From positions 620,001-684,000 of the forward strand of contig NZ_JAJJJF010000001.1 of NCBI RefSeq assembly GCF_022458745.1: a stretch of DNA of 64,000 nt. Reading direction: 5' to 3'. How positions within the stretch are numbered: position 1 is the first letter of the stretch; each line of letters begins with the position of its first letter. This stretch comes from Bacillus piscicola. Lineage in GTDB: Bacteria; Bacillota; Bacilli; Bacillales; Marinococcaceae. The translations under genes were made by a program, and so were the position numbers. Under the pieces are notes generated by a model. That model saw only the letters and a program-made list of their open reading frames with translations, had not been told where the DNA came from and did not search any database. This document shows positions 11,207 through 20,626 of this stretch, piece after piece.

Positions 11207-11602
11207 ATGGGAAAGTGGCTCGTTTTATTATTAATCATTGTCCCAGCGTTAGAGATAGCAGTGCTGGTGCTTTCCGGAAATGTGCTCGGGATATGGCCTA
11301 CCCTGTTATTAATCATTTTAACCGGTGTCTTAGGTGCTTGGCTTGCAAGAAAAGAGGGGATACAAGTAATCCGTACCGCCCAATTGAAAATGCAGAACGG
11401 GGAAGTCCCAAGCGGCCTGATTTTAGACGGTATCTGCATCCTGGCGGGAGGTATCGTTCTGCTAACTCCCGGTTTTATCACAGATACACTCGGTTTTCTT
11501 CTGCTTATACCTTATACGAGAAGTTCAGGTAAGGCACTGCTCAGCCGTTTATTCTCACATTATCTATCCACGGGGAGATTCATCTTTATAAGAAGGAGAT
11601 AA
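11207..11602 (+). CDS. fxsA: FxsA family membrane protein
   Basis: This is a 131-residue membrane protein with an N-terminal pair of hydrophobic segments (about 3-22 and 25-44), a short loop containing the family signature ARKEG, and a further pair with LAGGIVLLTPGFITD. These features define FxsA, named for relief of F-exclusion of phage T7 when overproduced in E. coli; its normal role is unclear. B. subtilis has the homologue ytzA here. The ATG has AAGGAG upstream. The B. subtilis ytvI gene, expected next, is missing. Confidence 0.9.
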   Translation: MGKWLVLLLIIVPALEIAVLVLSGNVLGIWPTLLLIILTGVLGAWLARKEGIQVIRTAQLKMQNGEVPSGLILDGICILAGGIVLLTPGFITDTLGFLLLIPYTRSSGKALLSRLFSHYLSTGRFIFIRRR

Positions 11603-11684
11603 GGGCATCCGTTGTTGCATGACAGAATCTGGCTTCTTATGGTAGGATGAGTATAAAGTCTATGAGGAAGGATGGAACGTCGAA

Positions 11685-12158
11685 TTGTTCTCGCAGGCAA
11701 CTGTTTTTATGCTGATTTTGCTTGCGATCGCCTTCGTTGGTAAGAATCAATCGTTAATAATAGCTGTCTTGGCTCTTTTTATCATTAAATGGACGGGGCT
11801 GGGGGACAAAGTGTTTCCGTTTATGCAGTCGAAAGGTATTATGATCGCGGTCACCATTCTGACAGCATCTGTGTTAGTGCCTATTGTAACAGGAGAAATT
11901 GGATTCCCACAGCTTAGAGAGGCTATGAAATCTTACTACGCATGGATCGCGCTTGCATCAGGTATACTAGTAGCATTAATTGCAAAAGGCGGGGTAGAAC
12001 TTTTACAAAACGACCCGCATATCACCGCAGCTCTTGTTATCGGGACAATACTGGCGGTTGCTTTTTTTAACGGTGTAGCGGTCGGCCCTTTAATTGGTGC
12101 AGGCATTGCCTTTGCTGTAATGAAAGCGGTTGAATTTTTTTCAGCATCTGGTGGTTGA
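11685..12158 (+). CDS. ytwI: DUF441 family membrane protein YtwI
   Basis: A 157-residue protein with four hydrophobic segments and little soluble sequence, matching the DUF441/YtwI family of unknown function. A TTG start at 11685 is used because AGGAAGGATGG lies about 10 bases upstream and no ATG fits. It lies between fxsA and citZ as in B. subtilis. No catalytic residues stand out. Confidence 0.85.
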   Translation: MFSQATVFMLILLAIAFVGKNQSLIIAVLALFIIKWTGLGDKVFPFMQSKGIMIAVTILTASVLVPIVTGEIGFPQLREAMKSYYAWIALASGILVALIAKGGVELLQNDPHITAALVIGTILAVAFFNGVAVGPLIGAGIAFAVMKAVEFFSASGG

Positions 12159-12224
12159 GGCGATGCGGCGCAGTCAAATTTTTAACGGATGCAAGACAAG
12201 GGTCATCTTTTGTCTATATCGCCG

Positions 12225-12253
12225 TTCACAAAACTGTTAAAAATGTATATAAT
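12225..12253 (+). promoter_or_regulatory. Sigma-A promoter of citZ
   Basis: TTCACA at 12225-12230 and TATAAT at 12248-12253 are spaced by 17 bases. The predicted start near 12260 leaves a leader of about 195 nt before the citZ ATG. Confidence 0.75.
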
Positions 12254-12364
12254 GAGATAGGATTCACATCACCTTCCTACATAGCTTACTTTAAAGGGAA
12301 CACATACGCGTAACCAGCATCGGCGATTTAGTGTGCCTGTAACAGACTGAGCGTTCTAGTGGAA

Positions 12365-12392
12365 GCCGTAACGCCTTCTGAAGGTTGACGGC
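12365..12392 (+). promoter_or_regulatory. Hairpin in the citZ leader
   Basis: Outer arms GCCGT/ACGGC and inner CCTT/AAGG, joined by AA/TT with small bulges, form a stem-loop about 47 bases before the citZ ribosome binding site. It has no U-run, so it is not a terminator. In B. subtilis the citZ leader is bound by aconitase; whether this hairpin does the same is inference only. Confidence 0.45.
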
Positions 12393-12453
12393 AGCACGTG
12401 GGGAAGTGAAGGGGTATACGATTAACTTAATTTCTGGTAAAGGAGAGATTGGT

Positions 12454-13569
12454 ATGAGCACAACTCGTGGTCTGGAGGGTGTAGTGGCTACGACTTCCAG
12501 TGTTAGCTCAATTATTGATGACGTATTAACCTACCAAGGTTACAACATCGATGACTTAGCCGACAATGCGTCTTTTGAGGAAGTTATTTATCTGCTGTGG
12601 AATGGCCGCTTACCAAAAAGAAGTGAACTTGATGAACTAACGAAAGATTTAGCTGCAAACATGGAAGTTCCGAAAGAAGTATTTGATTACATGAAAGCAT
12701 ATCCAATTAAAGAAGTTCATCCGATGGCCGCTTTGCGCACGGCTGTATCTCAACTTGCTCTTTATGATGAGGAAGCAGACGAAATGAATGAGGAGGCGAA
12801 TAAGCGTAAGGCTGTGCGTCTTCAGGCGAAAGTTCCGACAATTGTCACTGGTTTCAGCCGTATTCGAGAAGGGAAGGAACCGATAGCACCTAAGAAAGAC
12901 CTGAGTTTTGCAGCAAACTTCTTGTACATGCTTAATGGGGAAAACCCGGATGAGACATCTATCACTGCTTTTAACAAAGCACTAGTCCTGCACGCGGATC
13001 ATGAGTTGAATGCTTCTACGTTTACGGCACGTGTCTGTGTTGCTACACTCTCTGATGTATATTCTGGCATTACTGCTGCAATTGGTGCTCTAAAAGGTCC
13101 TCTGCATGGAGGAGCCAATGAACGAGTGATGGCAATGTTGACAGAAATTGGGGAAGTGGAGAACGTTGAGCCGTATATTCGAAAAGCACTTGATAACAAA
13201 GAAAAGATTATGGGATTCGGCCATCGTGTATATAAAAAAGGTGACCCGCGCGCCAAGCACTTGCGTGAAATGTCCCGCAAGCTTACGGCGATAACAGGGG
13301 AATCTAAGTGGTATGAGATGTCCATCAAAGCAGAGGAAATGGTCGTTAGCGAGAAAGGGCTTCCACCTAATGTTGATTTCTACTCTGCCTCTGTTTATCA
13401 CAGTCTCGGCATTGACCATGATCTCTTCACTCCAATTTTTGCAACTAGCCGTGTTTCTGGATGGCTTGCTCACATTCTGGAACAGTACAGTGATAATCGC
13501 CTAATTCGCCCGCGTGCAGAATACGTCGGTCCAGAGAAGCAGCAGTATATTCCTATTGATGAGAGGTAA
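12454..13569 (+). CDS. citZ: Citrate synthase
   Basis: It condenses acetyl-CoA and oxaloacetate to citrate, the entry step of the TCA cycle. The 371 residues match B. subtilis CitZ (372). The conserved catalytic region includes LHADHELNAST, LHGGANE and the signature GFGHRVYKKGDPRA. ATG 12454 is selected because AAAGGAG lies 10 bases upstream and homologues start here; an in-frame extension to 12385 would run through the leader hairpin. icd and mdh follow, so the first and last enzymes of the oxidative branch are co-encoded. Confidence 0.97.
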   Translation: MSTTRGLEGVVATTSSVSSIIDDVLTYQGYNIDDLADNASFEEVIYLLWNGRLPKRSELDELTKDLAANMEVPKEVFDYMKAYPIKEVHPMAALRTAVSQLALYDEEADEMNEEANKRKAVRLQAKVPTIVTGFSRIREGKEPIAPKKDLSFAANFLYMLNGENPDETSITAFNKALVLHADHELNASTFTARVCVATLSDVYSGITAAIGALKGPLHGGANERVMAMLTEIGEVENVEPYIRKALDNKEKIMGFGHRVYKKGDPRAKHLREMSRKLTAITGESKWYEMSIKAEEMVVSEKGLPPNVDFYSASVYHSLGIDHDLFTPIFATSRVSGWLAHILEQYSDNRLIRPRAEYVGPEKQQYIPIDER

Positions 13570-13626
13570 TGTTGCTGTTACCGTTTTTGAGTTTGCGTAA
13601 TTACACACTATCAGGAGGTATACGAA

Positions 13627-14895
13627 ATGGCTAATGGAAATAAAATCACTACTAATAATGGAGCACTAAACGTACCAGACGAACCAATTATTCCTTTTAT
13701 TGAAGGAGATGGAATTGGTCCGGATATTTGGGCAGCCTCAAGCCGAGTTTTAGATGCTGCTGTGGAAAAAGCATATGACGGAAAGAAAAAGATTCACTGG
13801 AAAGAAATTTTAGTCGGGGAAAAAGCATATAATGAAACAGGGGAATGGCTTCCTGAGGAATCCCTTGATACAATTCGTGAATACTTAATTGCAATTAAAG
13901 GACCTTTGACAACTCCTATAGGAGGAGGAATTCGCTCTTTGAACGTAGCACTGCGCCAAAAACTTGATTTGTTCACGTGCCTGCGTCCTGTCCGCCATTT
14001 TACTGGTGTACCTTCGCCAGTTAAACGTCCAGAAGACGTTGACATGGTTATTTTCCGAGAAAATACGGAGGATATATACGCAGGTATTGAATACCAAGAA
14101 GGCACAGAAGAAGCGAAAAAGGTAGTAGACTTCTTGCAAAATGAAATGGGCGCTACAAATATTCGTTTCCCTGAAACGTCAGGAATCGGTATTAAGCCTG
14201 TATCAAAAGAAGGAACGGAGCGACTTGTTCGTGCAGCAATCGAATATGCACTACAAGAAGGCCGTAAGAGTGTGACACTCGTTCACAAAGGAAATATTAT
14301 GAAGTTCACAGAAGGTGCTTTCAAAGCATGGGGATACGAGCTCGCTGAACGGGAATACGGTGATAAGGTATTTACATGGAACGAGTATGATGAAATTGTA
14401 GAGAAAGAAGGAAGAGATGCAGCCAATGCTGCACAGCAGAAGGCTGAAGATGCAGGTAAAATTATCGTCAAGGATGCAATTGCAGATATTTTCCTTCAGC
14501 AAATTCTCACTCGTCCAAAAGAATTTGAAGTAGTAGCTACGATGAACTTAAACGGAGACTATATTTCAGACGCCCTTGCTGCACAAGTTGGTGGAATTGG
14601 AATTGCTCCGGGTGCGAACATTAACTACGAAACAGGTCATGCCATTTTTGAAGCAACACACGGAACAGCTCCTAAATATGCAGGACTTGATAAAGTGAAC
14701 CCTTCCTCTGTCATTTTGTCTGGAGAGTTAATGCTGCGCCATCTCGGGTGGAATGAAGCAGCTGACCTCGTAATCCGTTCAATGGATAATACCATCGGAA
14801 GTAAAGTAGTCACCTATGACTTTGCTCGCTTAATGGAAGGCGCAACAGAAGTGAAATGTTCTGAATTCGGAGATGAACTCATTAAAAACATGTAA
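13627..14895 (+). CDS. icd: Isocitrate dehydrogenase, NADP-type
   Basis: It oxidatively decarboxylates isocitrate to 2-oxoglutarate. The 422 residues correspond to the homodimeric bacterial NADP enzyme. [13 protein letters not shown] holds the substrate-binding serine that is phosphorylated in E. coli, and [15 protein letters not shown] is the nucleotide-site block. CAGGAGG precedes the ATG. It is the second gene of citZ-icd-mdh; the 57-base gap from citZ shows no terminator. Confidence 0.97.
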   Translation: MANGNKITTNNGALNVPDEPIIPFIEGDGIGPDIWAASSRVLDAAVEKAYDGKKKIHWKEILVGEKAYNETGEWLPEESLDTIREYLIAIKGPLTTPIGGGIRSLNVALRQKLDLFTCLRPVRHFTGVPSPVKRPEDVDMVIFRENTEDIYAGIEYQEGTEEAKKVVDFLQNEMGATNIRFPETSGIGIKPVSKEGTERLVRAAIEYALQEGRKSVTLVHKGNIMKFTEGAFKAWGYELAEREYGDKVFTWNEYDEIVEKEGRDAANAAQQKAEDAGKIIVKDAIADIFLQQILTRPKEFEVVATMNLNGDYISDALAAQVGGIGIAPGANINYETGHAIFEATHGTAPKYAGLDKVNPSSVILSGELMLRHLGWNEAADLVIRSMDNTIGSKVVTYDFARLMEGATEVKCSEFGDELIKNM

Positions 14896-14918
14896 CCCTA
14901 ATGAGGAGGCTATAAAAG

Positions 14919-15863
14919 ATGGCTATTAAACGTAGGAAAATTTCCGTAATCGGCGGGGGCTTCACTGGTGCTACTACTGCTTTAATGACTGCACAAAAAG
15001 AATTAGGGGATGTCGTTTTGGTAGATATTCCTGATATGGAAGGACCTACAAAAGGAAAGGCGCTTGATATGCTGGAGTCTACTCCAGTTGCAGGCGCAGA
15101 TGTTAACGTAACCGGCACTTCTAATTATGCAGATACTGCGGGATCAGATGTTGTGATCATCACGGCTGGTATCGCAAGAAAGCCAGGCATGAGCCGCGAC
15201 GATCTTGTTAACACGAACGCTAAGATTATGAAATCTGTTACAAAGGAGATTGTAAAGCACTCTCCTGATTGTTACATCATCGTTCTAACGAATCCAGCAG
15301 ATGCGATGACGTATACTGTATTTAAAGAATCTGGCTTCTCGAAAAACCGTGTTATTGGGCAGTCAGGCGTACTGGATACAGCTCGTTTCCGGACGTTTGT
15401 AGCGCAAGAATTAAAGCTGTCCGTGGAAGATGTTCAAGGGTTCGTCCTCGGCGGTCACGGAGATGATATGGTACCGCTTATCCGCTACTCTAATGTCGGT
15501 GGGGTTCCATTAACAAAGCTTCTCTCTCAAGATCGCATCGATGCGATCGTGGAGCGCACAAGAAAAGGCGGTGGTGAAATCGTCCAGCTTCTTGGCAATG
15601 GCAGTGCCTATTACGCGCCGGCAGCAGCGTTGACTGAGATGACAGAAGCAATATTGAAGGATAAAAAGCGAGTACTTCCTACGATAGCCTACCTCGAAGG
15701 CGAGTACGGCTATGATGACCTCTATGTTGGAGTTCCTACTGTACTAGGTGGAGACGGAATTGAAAAAGTTATTGAACTGGACCTAACGGATGAAGAGAAG
15801 GCTGATCTTGCAAAATCAGTCGACTCTGTACGATCGGTCATGGAAGCTCTGCCAAAGGAATAA
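14919..15863 (+). CDS. mdh: Malate dehydrogenase (LDH-like type)
   Basis: It converts malate to oxaloacetate with NAD. The 314 residues show the dinucleotide loop [11 protein letters not shown], the coenzyme-selecting [11 protein letters not shown] (an acidic residue after strand 2, typical for NAD), [10 protein letters not shown], and the catalytic histidine in [10 protein letters not shown]. The ATG is preceded by TGAGGAGG, 23 bases after icd. A 17-bp perfect hairpin downstream closes the operon. Confidence 0.97.
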   Translation: MAIKRRKISVIGGGFTGATTALMTAQKELGDVVLVDIPDMEGPTKGKALDMLESTPVAGADVNVTGTSNYADTAGSDVVIITAGIARKPGMSRDDLVNTNAKIMKSVTKEIVKHSPDCYIIVLTNPADAMTYTVFKESGFSKNRVIGQSGVLDTARFRTFVAQELKLSVEDVQGFVLGGHGDDMVPLIRYSNVGGVPLTKLLSQDRIDAIVERTRKGGGEIVQLLGNGSAYYAPAAALTEMTEAILKDKKRVLPTIAYLEGEYGYDDLYVGVPTVLGGDGIEKVIELDLTDEEKADLAKSVDSVRSVMEALPKE

Positions 15864-15873
15864 TGTATTTAAC

Positions 15874-15909
15874 AACAAAGCCAGCTGTTTAAAACAGCTG
15901 GCTTTGTTT
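15874..15909. terminator. Long perfect hairpin after mdh
   Basis: Two 17-base arms (15874-15890 and 15892-15908) are perfect reverse complements around a single central base. A short T stretch is part of the stem, and AAC leads it on the other side. It is the terminator of citZ-icd-mdh. Confidence 0.85.
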
Positions 15910-15932
15910 GGCTTCGAACAAATTTGTTTTTG

Positions 15933-15978
15933 TTAACAAATGGTCAAGCAAAAACTTCATAATAAATCATGTTATAAT
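15933..15978 (+). promoter_or_regulatory. Candidate phoPR promoter with one Pho-box hexamer
   Basis: TATAAT at 15973-15978 has no good -35 hexamer. A TTAACA at 15933-15938 matches the PhoP hexamer consensus (TTAACA-like repeats every 11 bases), but the copies expected 11 and 22 bases further are degenerate. Autoregulation by PhoP is therefore possible but weakly supported. Confidence 0.3.
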
Positions 15979-16060
15979 AGTAGAATAGCATCCAATTCAA
16001 TAAGGTGTTAGCATAGTATCAGTTGCAAAAGAAGCAAAGAAGACAGATGGAGGAATGAAC

Positions 16061-16780
16061 GTGCCGCAAAAAGTGCTCGTAGTGGATGATGAACAGTCTA
16101 TCTCTACTTTGATCTCTTACAATCTGGAACAGGCTGGTTTTCAAGTTGAACAAGCGATGGACGGAAAAACAGCAGTCGATAAAATAAAAACCAGAGAGTA
16201 TGATGTCATTGTGCTTGATTTAATGCTTCCTCAATTAGACGGTTTAGAAGTGTGCAGGCAGGTTCGCGAAGAGAAAATTAAAGTGCCTATTTTAATGGTT
16301 ACGGCAAAAGACGAAGAATTTGACAAGGTACTTGGATTGGAACTGGGTGCTGATGACTATTTAACAAAACCATTCAGCCCAAGAGAGTTGATAGCACGTG
16401 TCAAAGCGATTCTGCGGCGTATAGATTATGAAGGAATTTCACTACATAATGAGTCGCGGAAGAAGGAGAAGATAGTGTTTGGTGACCTAACCATCTACCC
16501 TGAGAGCTATGAGGCATACATACATGGTCACCCGATTGAACTTACTCCGAAGCAATTTGAGCTTCTCCTGTATTTGACTAACAATGAGGGCCGTGTTATT
16601 CGCAGGGATCAGCTGCTAAACGCAGTTTGGCACTATGAGTTTGTTGGAGATACAAGAATTGTTGATGTACATATCAGCCACTTGCGTGAAAAGATAGAAC
16701 CCGACACAAAAAAACCTATTTATATTAAAACAGTAAGAGGGCTTGGCTATAAATTTGAACGCCCACGTCCTGTCTCATGA
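16061..16780 (+). CDS. phoP: Phosphate response regulator PhoP
   Basis: OmpR-family regulator of the phosphate starvation response, phosphorylated by PhoR. The N-terminal receiver domain has the acidic pair D9-D10, phospho-acceptor D53 in VLDLMLP, and K102-region motif YLTKPFSP. The C-terminal winged helix contains the recognition region DTRIVDVHISHLR. I prefer GTG at 16061, since GGAGG ends 7 bases upstream; the ATG at 16055 is only one base from that site. The gene overlaps phoR by four bases (ATGA), so the pair is coupled. Confidence 0.93.
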   Translation: MPQKVLVVDDEQSISTLISYNLEQAGFQVEQAMDGKTAVDKIKTREYDVIVLDLMLPQLDGLEVCRQVREEKIKVPILMVTAKDEEFDKVLGLELGADDYLTKPFSPRELIARVKAILRRIDYEGISLHNESRKKEKIVFGDLTIYPESYEAYIHGHPIELTPKQFELLLYLTNNEGRVIRRDQLLNAVWHYEFVGDTRIVDVHISHLREKIEPDTKKPIYIKTVRGLGYKFERPRPVS

Positions 16781-18519
16781 AGTTTCGCACCAGGATCGTA
16801 TTTGGTGTGCTTCTCTCTGTCCTATTTGTATTAGCCTCGTTAGGTATCTTTATCGGTCAGCTTCTTAAAGGCTTTTACGTTGATCAGCTTGCGGATCGGA
16901 TTGGCAAAGAAGCGGCATTGAGTGCTCTCGTTATAGAAAACTCGAATGAAAACGAATGGCAGGAGATTGCGGAAAGGCTGGGGGAACGACTTGATGTCCG
17001 GGTTACAGTTATAAAAGAAAACGGCGACGTTGTCGGTGAAACTTCGGACAACCCCACCTCCATAGATGAAACAGAAATAGAAGAGAGCACTGGAGAGGCA
17101 AATATTCGTTACAGCACAAGCTTCGGGGACGATCACTTATCTTATACGTACCCTTTCCATTACGGCGAAGAACACAAAGGGTATTTACGACTCTCCATGC
17201 CTGTCTCGCACATTGATGAGATCAATAAGAAAATCTGGGTGTTTTTGTGGGTCAGTTTTTCGTTGGCTTTTTTGACTATTGCCTTACTTAGTTATCGAAT
17301 TGCCAATCAGTTGACACGTCCGGTGGAACAAGTAACTAAGGCCGCTAATGAATTAGCTAAGGGGAACTTTGGGGTAAGGATGGAAGAAGGGTATCAAGAT
17401 GAAATTGGCCAGCTAACTAAATCGATTAACACCCTTGCATCCAGCCTGGAACAAACTACAAGTGAGTACCATACACAGCGTGAACGGCTGGAAGCGCTGT
17501 TTGACCACATGGGAAGCGGTTTGATTTTCATTAATGACCGTGGTGACATTTCTTTAATAAACCAATACTGCAAATCAATTTTTGACACCGATACAAATCA
17601 TTGGCTGCAGCGTTTATACTACCACGTTATCCAAGAGTCATCACTTATTACGCTGATCCAGCAAATTTTTCTAGCGGAGAAGAAAATCCGCAGTCAAGTG
17701 TCTATTACAACACGCCTGGCTGTTCATCATTATGAAGTATACGGGGCACCTATTTTAGGAGAGAAAGAAAAATTGCGTGGGATAGTTTTAGTTCTTCACG
17801 ATATTACAGAATTGAAGAAACTAGAGCAGGTCCGAAAAGACTTTGTGGCGAATGTGTCTCATGAACTAAAAACCCCAGTCACCTCTTTGAAAGGGTTTGC
17901 AGAAACCTTAAAAGAAGGAGCAGCAGCGAATGAGGAAACACGTGAGCAGTTCTTAAATATTATTTGGAAGGAAAGTGATCGTCTTCAGCATTTGATTAAT
18001 GATTTATTAGAGCTATCGAGGATTGAACAAGAGCATTTCCATTTAAATATCGAAAAGGTATCCTTGACCCGCATCACTCGTGAAGTGGCCGAGCTTCTCA
18101 GTGGCAAAGCAAAAGAAAAGAAACTTACATTATCTTTAAACACGAGCGAAGAAGTAGATATGCAAGGCGATAGCTTCAGACTCAAACAAATAATCATTAA
18201 TCTGCTTCACAATGCTATTATCTACACTCCAGAGGGAGGGGACATCTTCGTCAACGTGTATAAGAAAAACCACGCTGCTGTCTTAGAAGTGGAAGATACA
18301 GGAATTGGGATTAGTGATAGGGAGCTGCCGCGTATTTTTGAGCGTTTTTACCGAGTGGATAAAGACAGAAGTCGAAACTCAGGGGGTACTGGGCTGGGGC
18401 TTGCCATTGTCAAACATTTAACGGAAGCACATAGCGGGCAGATCAATGTAGTAAGCGAGAAAGGGAAAGGAACAATATTTATGCTTTATTTTCCGTCGAA
18501 CGTATCAAATATTTCTTGA
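16777..18519 (+). CDS. phoR: Phosphate sensor histidine kinase PhoR
   Basis: A 580-residue membrane kinase. Two transmembrane helices (about 7-29 and 155-178) flank an extracytoplasmic sensor region. HAMP, PAS (about 240-340), HisKA and HATPase domains follow. H362 in NVSHELKTP is the phosphorylated histidine; NLLHNAIIYTP (N box), DTGIGIS (G1) and GGTGLGLAIV (G2) form the ATP site. It pairs with phoP. In B. subtilis polA follows, whereas here hflK-hflC comes 29 bases after phoR and may be co-transcribed. Confidence 0.93.
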   Translation: MKFRTRIVFGVLLSVLFVLASLGIFIGQLLKGFYVDQLADRIGKEAALSALVIENSNENEWQEIAERLGERLDVRVTVIKENGDVVGETSDNPTSIDETEIEESTGEANIRYSTSFGDDHLSYTYPFHYGEEHKGYLRLSMPVSHIDEINKKIWVFLWVSFSLAFLTIALLSYRIANQLTRPVEQVTKAANELAKGNFGVRMEEGYQDEIGQLTKSINTLASSLEQTTSEYHTQRERLEALFDHMGSGLIFINDRGDISLINQYCKSIFDTDTNHWLQRLYYHVIQESSLITLIQQIFLAEKKIRSQVSITTRLAVHHYEVYGAPILGEKEKLRGIVLVLHDITELKKLEQVRKDFVANVSHELKTPVTSLKGFAETLKEGAAANEETREQFLNIIWKESDRLQHLINDLLELSRIEQEHFHLNIEKVSLTRITREVAELLSGKAKEKKLTLSLNTSEEVDMQGDSFRLKQIIINLLHNAIIYTPEGGDIFVNVYKKNHAAVLEVEDTGIGISDRELPRIFERFYRVDKDRSRNSGGTGLGLAIVKHLTEAHSGQINVVSEKGKGTIFMLYFPSNVSNIS

Positions 18520-18548
18520 CTGTATAGGAAGATAAGAAAGAGGGGGAC

Positions 18549-19568
18549 GTGTTTTTGCTTAGTATAAAACAAATTATTCTAGGTTTCTTTTCATTAATAG
18601 GCATAGCAATTTTGGCATTATTTTTAGTAACGGGTTGGTATACAGTGGATGAATCGGAGCAGGCTGCTTTAATTACGTTCGGAAGAGTAGACGAAACGAT
18701 TACCGAACCAGGTTTAAAGTTTAAGCTTCCGTGGCCGATCCAAAAAGCAGAAGTATTGCCGGTGTCGACAAATAGTTTACGGGTCGGGTACGAAACGACA
18801 GAAGAAGGGGAAGTAGCAGAGTATAACGATGAGGCAAAGATGATCACGGGCGACGAGAACATTTTGTTTGTTGATTTGGTCGTTCAGTGGCGGATTACAA
18901 ATCCTGAAAATTACTTGTTTAACGCAGATGATCCGGAAAATATTTTGTATCAAGCCTCCTCCGCTTCCCTCCGGGGTGTTATCGGGAACTCGGAAGTGGA
19001 TGATGTATTAACGGACCAGCGGGCTGAAATTGAGGGAACAGTACTGGAATCTTTAACTGAACTGCTTGAACAGTACCAAATAGGTGTAACGGTGTTAGAT
19101 GTTAAATTGCAAAACGTTGAACTTCCGACCGAAGAAGTTCGGAAAGCATTTACTGCCGTCACCGATGCGCGCGAAGAAAGGCTTACTAAAATAAACGAGG
19201 CCAAAAAATACCGTAACCGGGAGATGAACGAAGCGGAAGGGGAAAAGGATGCGGTTATATCGCGGGCAGAAGGGAAAAAAGCGGAAAGAATTGAACGAGC
19301 TCGCGGGGAGGCTTCACGATTTACCGCTTTATACAATGAGTATATTAATGAACCAGAAGTTACGAGAGAACGTTTAGTGCTGGAAACACTTCAAGATGTG
19401 CTGCCTAATGCGGAACTGTATATACTCGACAGTCAGCAAGATACGGTTAACTATTTGCCTATTCGTCCATTAGAGCGCCAAAGCGGTGAAGCATCAGTAG
19501 AAGGTAAACAAAAAACAAACGAAAGTAAAAAAAGCGGCGAAAAAGGGGGTAAAGAAGATGGCAGATGA
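18549..19568 (+). CDS. hflK: SPFH membrane protein HflK
   Basis: HflK and HflC form a stomatin/prohibitin-family complex that, in E. coli, surrounds and modulates the FtsH protease; roles in Bacillaceae are inferred. This 339-residue protein has one N-terminal membrane helix (about 8-29), a PHB/SPFH domain (about 30-200, with EPGLKFKLPWPIQ), a charged coiled-coil with ARAEG-type repeats, and a lysine/glutamate-rich tail. GTG 18549 is given; TTG at 18555 has better spacing from AGGGGG and is an alternative. It overlaps hflC by 11 bases. Confidence 0.88.
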   Translation: MFLLSIKQIILGFFSLIGIAILALFLVTGWYTVDESEQAALITFGRVDETITEPGLKFKLPWPIQKAEVLPVSTNSLRVGYETTEEGEVAEYNDEAKMITGDENILFVDLVVQWRITNPENYLFNADDPENILYQASSASLRGVIGNSEVDDVLTDQRAEIEGTVLESLTELLEQYQIGVTVLDVKLQNVELPTEEVRKAFTAVTDAREERLTKINEAKKYRNREMNEAEGEKDAVISRAEGKKAERIERARGEASRFTALYNEYINEPEVTRERLVLETLQDVLPNAELYILDSQQDTVNYLPIRPLERQSGEASVEGKQKTNESKKSGEKGGKEDGR

Positions 19569-20493
19569 TAATAACGTATTTGACATGAAAGATAGAAAAT
19601 CGGTACGTTATTGGGCAAAGTGGGTTCGATCCGGCATTGTAATCGTAATCCTCTTGTTTCTCATAGTAGCGACGTTAATGAATGTGTTTATTGTAAAACA
19701 AGGGGAATACAAAGTTGTCACCCAATTTGGGGAAGTGATCCGTATCGTCGATGAGCCCGGCTTGAATATTAAGATACCTTTTATTCAGCAAGTGATGTCG
19801 CTGCCAAAGCATCAGATGAATTACGACATCACTTCTGCTGAAATCAATACGTTGGACAAAAAACGAGTATTGATTGATAATTATGCTGTGTGGCGGGTTT
19901 CTGATCCACAGGCAATGATTGCGAATGCCAGAACTATTGAAAATGCAGAATCCATCATGGCGAACTTTATTAATTCCGTAATTCGCTCTGAGCTGGGACA
20001 AATGGAATTTGAACAGATTATTAATGAAGAAGACTCAGCACGAGGCGATGTTAACGAAATGGTAACGACTCGTGTTAATGAACTGCTTGAGAAAGGGAAA
20101 TACGGGGTTACGCTCACTGATGTGCGTATGAAACGAACCGATTTGCCGGAAGATAATGAGAAGTCCGTGCATCGCAGAATGATATCTGAGCGGCAGTCTA
20201 CTGCACAGGAATACCTTTCCGAAGGGGATGCAGAGGCTAACCGGATACGTGCGAATACGGACAAAGAAGTGACGGAAATTGTTTCTACAGCGAAAGCAGA
20301 TGCAGAAGAAATAATCGGGGAAGGTGAAGCGGAAGCAGCTGAGATCTACAACAGTGCGTTCAGCAGGGACCCGGAATTTTATGAACTGTATAAAACGTTG
20401 CAGACTTATGAGCAGACGATAGATGATGAGACCGTAATCGTTTTGCCGTCTGATTCCCCGTATGCCCGTATTCTCATGGGATATGTCGATTAA
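19558..20493 (+). CDS. hflC: SPFH membrane protein HflC
   Basis: Partner of HflK, 311 residues, with an N-terminal helix at about 22-44, the SPFH domain (EPGLNIKIPFIQQV), a QRxR/ERQST region and a helical tail. The ATG has AAAGGGGG upstream inside the end of hflK. The hflKC pair is absent from this position in B. subtilis, where phoR is directly followed by polA, so it marks a lineage-specific insertion or retention. A long hairpin terminator follows. Confidence 0.88.
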   Translation: MADDNNVFDMKDRKSVRYWAKWVRSGIVIVILLFLIVATLMNVFIVKQGEYKVVTQFGEVIRIVDEPGLNIKIPFIQQVMSLPKHQMNYDITSAEINTLDKKRVLIDNYAVWRVSDPQAMIANARTIENAESIMANFINSVIRSELGQMEFEQIINEEDSARGDVNEMVTTRVNELLEKGKYGVTLTDVRMKRTDLPEDNEKSVHRRMISERQSTAQEYLSEGDAEANRIRANTDKEVTEIVSTAKADAEEIIGEGEAEAAEIYNSAFSRDPEFYELYKTLQTYEQTIDDETVIVLPSDSPYARILMGYVD

Positions 20494-20502
20494 ATAATAA
20501 GT

Positions 20503-20582
20503 AAGGGCCTGAGCCTCTCCGTGAATCTTAAGGATACGCATGCATCTTTTGCTTGCTGCCACGGGGGGATCTGGCCCTTTTT
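20503..20582 (+). terminator. Extended hairpin terminator between hflC and polA
   Basis: An 80-base element. Outer arms AAGGGCC (20503-20509) and GGCCCTT (20573-20579) run into five T. Inner arms CCGTG (20519-20523) and CACGG (20560-20564) and the palindrome ATGCAT extend the stem. It is much longer than an ordinary terminator and shares blocks with the element after ysdC. Confidence 0.75.
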
Positions 20583-20626
20583 AAGGCTGAGTCTGGAGAA
20601 AATATGTTAAGAGAGGAGCTTTCTCA

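Noticed and set aside
12385-12453. Upstream in-frame extension of citZ
   Set aside because: It starts within the leader hairpin, lacks a binding site and does not match citrate synthase N-termini.
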